Shown: positions 6,901-9,047 of the stretch, piece by piece
How positions within the stretch are numbered: position 1 is the stretch's first letter
Layout: each line of letters begins with the position of its first letter
NCBI GenBank assembly: GCA_021648045.1
Contig: JAKITM010000097.1
Span: 1-9,047, forward strand
Source: Lysobacterales bacterium
GTDB taxonomy: Bacteria; Pseudomonadota; Gammaproteobacteria; Xanthomonadales; SZUA-36
DNA: 9,047 nucleotides
Direction: 5' to 3'
The notes under the pieces: model-generated
Seen by the model: the letters and a program-made list of their open reading frames with translations, nothing else
Databases searched by the model: none
What the model was told of the DNA's origin: nothing
Program-made: the position numbers and the translations under genes

Positions 6901-7114
6901 AGTTAGTAGAAGTGGATAATGGCAAGCCGTATATGAGCTGGGGTGAGCATCCTAATAATCCGATGCGGCAGGGGTAGGGGTGTATTGGTGCTTGGGGGTT
7001 GATGGTATTGGGCTGAATGTACAGCCTCTTTTCTGTATGACTAAACTAAATATTCCCCGCTAAACTAAATATCAAATACTTACCGGAATTTAAGCGAGGA
7101 TTCAGCTGAGCTGA
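6901..7114 (+). repeat. Direct repeat, copy 2: preA 3' end plus flank
   Basis: This is the diverged partner of 5287–5502, offset by 1613 bp in the coding part and 1612 bp after a 1-nt deletion. The homology ends near TCAGCTGAGCTGA (7102–7114), a palindrome with one central base at the same place as AGCTGGCCAGCT in copy 1. The junction before it (6872–6900, containing GTGTCTGTCCCA) matches neither repeat B nor preA. Confidence 0.88.
6903..6977 (+). pseudogene. preA 3'-end fragment (last 24 codons)
   Basis: Read in frame it gives L-V-E-V-D-N-G-K-P-Y-M-S-W-G-E-H-P-N-N-P-M-R-Q-G then TAG, against M-V-E-V-E-N-G-K-P-Y-M-N-W-G-G-H-P-N-N-P-M-R-L-G at the end of the intact PreA. There are 6 residue changes and 2 silent ones. 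The reading frame and stop are preserved, and the changes are mostly mild, as expected for an allele from a related lineage or an old duplication. Upstream of 6903 the frame meets TAG at 6900 and the homology stops, so nothing is expressed from it. Confidence 0.88.
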
Positions 7115-7294
7115 GCAGGGTTGTGTTGTTGCATTATGTTTGCAGGCATTCAAGCACAAGAATAAATTTCTTATTGTAAATCAACGATATTACGGGCAGA
7201 CTGTAAGGAATGAAGCTTCTTATACAGCGATATTGCGGGATATTTGGGTTTGGCTGTGTATATTAAAATTATGCAAAAATAAAAGGGGATAAAG
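7115..7294. other. AT-rich leader before the nuclease-like gene
   Basis: No gene is seen here. It contains two near-identical 12-mers, CGATATTACGGG (7185–7196) and CGATATTGCGGG (7228–7239), 43 bp apart, which could be regulator half-sites. A weak promoter candidate is TTGCGG (7234–7239) with an AT-rich TATATTAAAAT stretch about 20 bp downstream. Neither is strong enough to call firmly. Confidence 0.25.
7285..7288 (+). promoter_or_regulatory. Ribosome binding site GGGG fixing a TTG start
   Basis: AAAAGGGGAT is centred 6 nt before the TTG at 7295. An in-frame TAA at 7280 excludes an earlier start, and the next in-frame ATG (codon 23) would cut off the first helix of the conserved N-terminal domain. 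Confidence 0.55.
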
Positions 7295-8599
7295 TTGCCA
7301 TTTCAAACGGATGAAAAACTAAAAAGCTATCTAGATACCAATCAGCTGCACAGAGAACAAATGTGTAGAGCTATACTTGCAATAGATAAAAGATTTTCTG
7401 ATGTAAGACCAAGGCATCCTAGGGGTGGACCGGATGGTGGGAGGGATATAGAAGCGGTTTACAGGGGTGATCAAACCACCTATGGTGCAGTCGGCTTTGT
7501 GAATCAAGCAAATGATTCTGATGAAAAGAAAAAAACTATCAAATCTAAATTTTCTAGTGATTTAAAAAGCGCACTTGGTACAGGTAAAAAACCAAGTGTG
7601 TTTGTTTTCTTTACAAATATCAACTTCACTATTGGTGATAAAGAGAGCCTTATTAATAAGGCAAAAAAATATGGCATTGTTCATTGTGAAATACTTGATA
7701 GAGAAAGGCTTAGGATTTCTTTAGATAGCCCAGATGGGTTTTCTATAAGATTTCAATATTTAAATATATCATTATCTGAGGAAGAACAGGCTAGTTTCTT
7801 TGCTCGCTGGGGTGATGAGATACAATCTGTAATTTCTACAGGGTTTCAAAAATTGGAAAACACTCTAAATCGCCTGCTATTTCTCCAAGAGGCAAACGAC
7901 CCTTTAAATCGTCTGACCTTTTCATTTGAGTTAAAGAGAAAGTACACAGCAGAGGAAATTGGTCACTTTAGATTGTTTTGCTCGATGTGTTTGAAAGAGC
8001 CAAAGCATAAAATACTGTCTGTTATTTTTGGCTCATCCGATAAGTCAAACAGAATGAGCAACAAAACTGATACAGATTTTACTGAACAAAAACCTGGTAT
8101 TAAATACGGTATATGTGGCGGTCAGTGGGAACAACATATAGAACTAGAAGATGAAAAATTAGATCAAAACGACAATGATGAAGAAAAATATATCCGTGTA
8201 GGCTCTTCATCATCTGTTGGAAGAGATGAAATTGAATTTTTATCAATCTCTTACAGTAAAGACAGTTTTATACGATTTTTTCCTGTACTATCACTACGTG
8301 ATTTAGATGAAGTAATGTTTCTCCCAATAGTCAACAAATCACTAGCTAGTAAAATCAAGGCAATTCATATCTACTCTAATGGTTATAAACTCAAAGAGAT
8401 TAGCCATTCAGATTTAAAGACTGATAAAACGGAGTTTGAGCCGAATATTCCTGTAGAGTTTTCTTCAAATGAACTCAAAGACCCATGGGTAAGAATACGT
8501 CCTAGTCATATAGCATCTGCTTTTCATATTCGGTTTTTTGAAGAAACACCAAAAAGAATGTTTATTCCTGAACAGGTTGAGAATAGCTTGAAGAAATAA
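7295..8599 (+). CDS. Uncharacterised 434-residue protein with restriction-endonuclease-like N-terminal domain
   Basis: I do not recognise a named family, although the protein reads like a conserved full-length hypothetical. Residues 18–130 resemble a PD-(D/E)XK nuclease fold: helix with Glu21, then G-G-P-D-G-G-R-D-I-E-A (44–54) carrying the candidate acidic residue Asp51, then a strand G-A-V-G-F-V-N-Q-A-N. At the place where Mrr-like enzymes have (E/Q)-x-Lys it has Gln71-x-Asn73, so the usual lysine is missing and catalysis is doubtful unless K78–K80 substitute. A strand V-F-V-F-F-T-N and E-I-L-D-R-E-R-L-R-I (about 145–155) complete the likely domain. The C-terminal part contains E-I-G-H-F-R, an acidic stretch near 283–296 and D-P-W-V-R-I-R-P near the end; no membrane segment is seen. 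Base composition is clearly more AT-rich than the pyrimidine operon, suggesting transfer. It stands alone between a preA 3'-end copy and an IS, a setting typical of defence cargo, but defence function is only an inference. Confidence 0.7.
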   Translation: MPFQTDEKLKSYLDTNQLHREQMCRAILAIDKRFSDVRPRHPRGGPDGGRDIEAVYRGDQTTYGAVGFVNQANDSDEKKKTIKSKFSSDLKSALGTGKKPSVFVFFTNINFTIGDKESLINKAKKYGIVHCEILDRERLRISLDSPDGFSIRFQYLNISLSEEEQASFFARWGDEIQSVISTGFQKLENTLNRLLFLQEANDPLNRLTFSFELKRKYTAEEIGHFRLFCSMCLKEPKHKILSVIFGSSDKSNRMSNKTDTDFTEQKPGIKYGICGGQWEQHIELEDEKLDQNDNDEEKYIRVGSSSSVGRDEIEFLSISYSKDSFIRFFPVLSLRDLDEVMFLPIVNKSLASKIKAIHIYSNGYKLKEISHSDLKTDKTEFEPNIPVEFSSNELKDPWVRIRPSHIASAFHIRFFEETPKRMFIPEQVENSLKK

Positions 8600-8621
8600 A
8601 TAAGGAAATAAACAAAATAAT

Positions 8622-9047
8622 TGGGGTCAGAGTAGAATGGCACTTACTTAAGCTTCTTTGGGTGGCCATATTGTAGGACTTTTTGCCGTGCTTGAGCCCT
8701 CGGTACCATCAGCAACGGATAGGGCTTAGGTCTTCGTTTCACAGCTCTTGGCTCTATTCTACCAGGGCGATTAGCGACTTGCTGCTCAGCGATAAACATC
8801 AATAATAATAACCGTTGTTCAGGTGTACAATCTGGCATTCTAGTCGATGCGATCAACCAGAGCTGCAGGCTGTGTTTAAAGCTTAAATGTCTTGGATTAA
8901 CATCGGCCAGAAGGGCCGATTGCACCATCATCCACCGGATCAGGTTGTACGCCAGTAAGTAAACCCAGATTTCTTTCTCGACCATGTCAGGCGATTTGCA
9001 ACTTAGGATGTTCATCCCGAGCGTATCTTTTATATTGCGTAAATCTA
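8622..9047 (-). mobile_element. IS4-family insertion sequence, one end only
   Basis: GGGGTCAGAGTAGAATGGCA (from about 8622) lies 22 nt beyond the transposase stop, where the terminal inverted repeat of such an element is expected. The element runs off the window, so the opposite terminal repeat and the target-site duplication cannot be checked and the exact boundary is approximate. It lies 22 bp after the nuclease-like gene and points toward it. Confidence 0.55.
8644..9047 (-). CDS. IS4-family transposase, C-terminal part; 5' end outside window
   Basis: Read on the minus strand, the frame is open from the window edge to TAA at 8644–8646. It starts D-L-R-N-I-K-D-T-L-G-M, followed by C-K-S-P-D-M-V-E-K-E-I-W-V-Y-L-L-A-Y-N-L-I-R. 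This is the IS4-group Y-(2)-R-(3)-E-(6)-K region: the Lys of R-N-I-K is present, while the catalytic Glu would be coded just past the edge. The ATG at 9015 is internal because homology continues through it. The C-terminus, basic and ending R-P-K-P-Y-P-L-L … G-H-P-K-K-L-K, is typical of this group. No frameshift is seen in the visible part, so the element may be intact. It would cut and insert the IS by a DDE mechanism. Confidence 0.85.
   Translation of the reverse strand, partial: DLRNIKDTLGMNILSCKSPDMVEKEIWVYLLAYNLIRWMMVQSALLADVNPRHLSFKHSLQLWLIASTRMPDCTPEQRLLLLMFIAEQQVANRPGRIEPRAVKRRPKPYPLLMVPRAQARQKVLQYGHPKKLK

Noticed and set aside
5365..7294. CRISPR array, tRNA, integrase or toxin–antitoxin pair in the gaps
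   Set aside because: The repeats here are two-copy or palindromic with no regular spacers, and no tRNA-like fold, recombinase or small gene pair could be supported.
7572..7598. 8-bp inverted repeat CACTTGGT / ACCAAGTG inside the nuclease-like gene
   Set aside because: It is short, within AT-rich coding sequence and without a second copy; expected by chance at this scale.
8644..9015. Independent 123-residue minus-strand protein starting at 9015
   Set aside because: Transposase homology continues upstream through D-L-R-N-I-K-D-T-L-G to the window edge, so this is the C-terminal part of a longer gene.

Overview
The window has two contrasting halves. Positions 1–5364 hold the 3' part of a tightly packed pyrimidine-degradation operon on the + strand. 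Positions 5365–9047 are an accessory, repeat-rich, more AT-rich region carrying a RhuM-family gene, an unnamed nuclease-like gene and the end of an IS4-family insertion sequence. Gene content and protein style suggest a proteobacterium, probably a gammaproteobacterium. That is an inference from general resemblance only, because no rRNA or marker gene is present.

Operon: the C-terminal part of dihydropyrimidinase (to 431), a nitrilase-superfamily N-carbamoyl-beta-alanine amidohydrolase (462–1328), an NCS1-family nucleobase/hydantoin permease with a GTG start (1329–2768), and the two subunits of NAD(P)H-dependent dihydropyrimidine dehydrogenase, PreT (2765–4087) and PreA (4090–5364). Together they give uptake plus all three steps of the reductive pathway: uracil/thymine to dihydropyrimidine (PreT/PreA), ring opening (dihydropyrimidinase), and release of beta-alanine or 3-aminoisobutyrate, CO2 and ammonia (amidohydrolase). 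Spacing of 0, -4 and 2 nt between the last four genes indicates co-transcription and translational coupling.

Accessory region: the last ~24 codons of preA and ~130 bp of its 3' flank occur twice as a direct repeat (about 5287–5502 and 6901–7114, offset about 1.61 kb). The copies are diverged (9 differences in 75 coding bases by hand count). Between them lie a decayed coding remnant, a small fragment resembling rhuM, an intact rhuM gene (5797–6798), and palindromic repeats that place an inverted pair around rhuM (5753–5770 and 6819–6838). After the second preA copy comes an AT-rich gene for a 434-residue protein with a restriction-endonuclease-like N-terminus (7295–8599), then the IS4-type transposase end on the minus strand (8644 to the window edge).

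Most notable: (1) the preA 3' end appears to be an insertion spot where cargo is bracketed by diverged copies of the gene end; (2) rhuM contains a perfect 13-bp-arm palindrome in its coding sequence, and the upstream rhuM-like fragment keeps a palindrome of the same length at the equivalent codons with two paired compensating changes; (3) the nuclease-like gene sits in the same insertion region and is a candidate defence gene. No rRNA, tRNA, CRISPR array, integrase or canonical rho-independent terminator was found.
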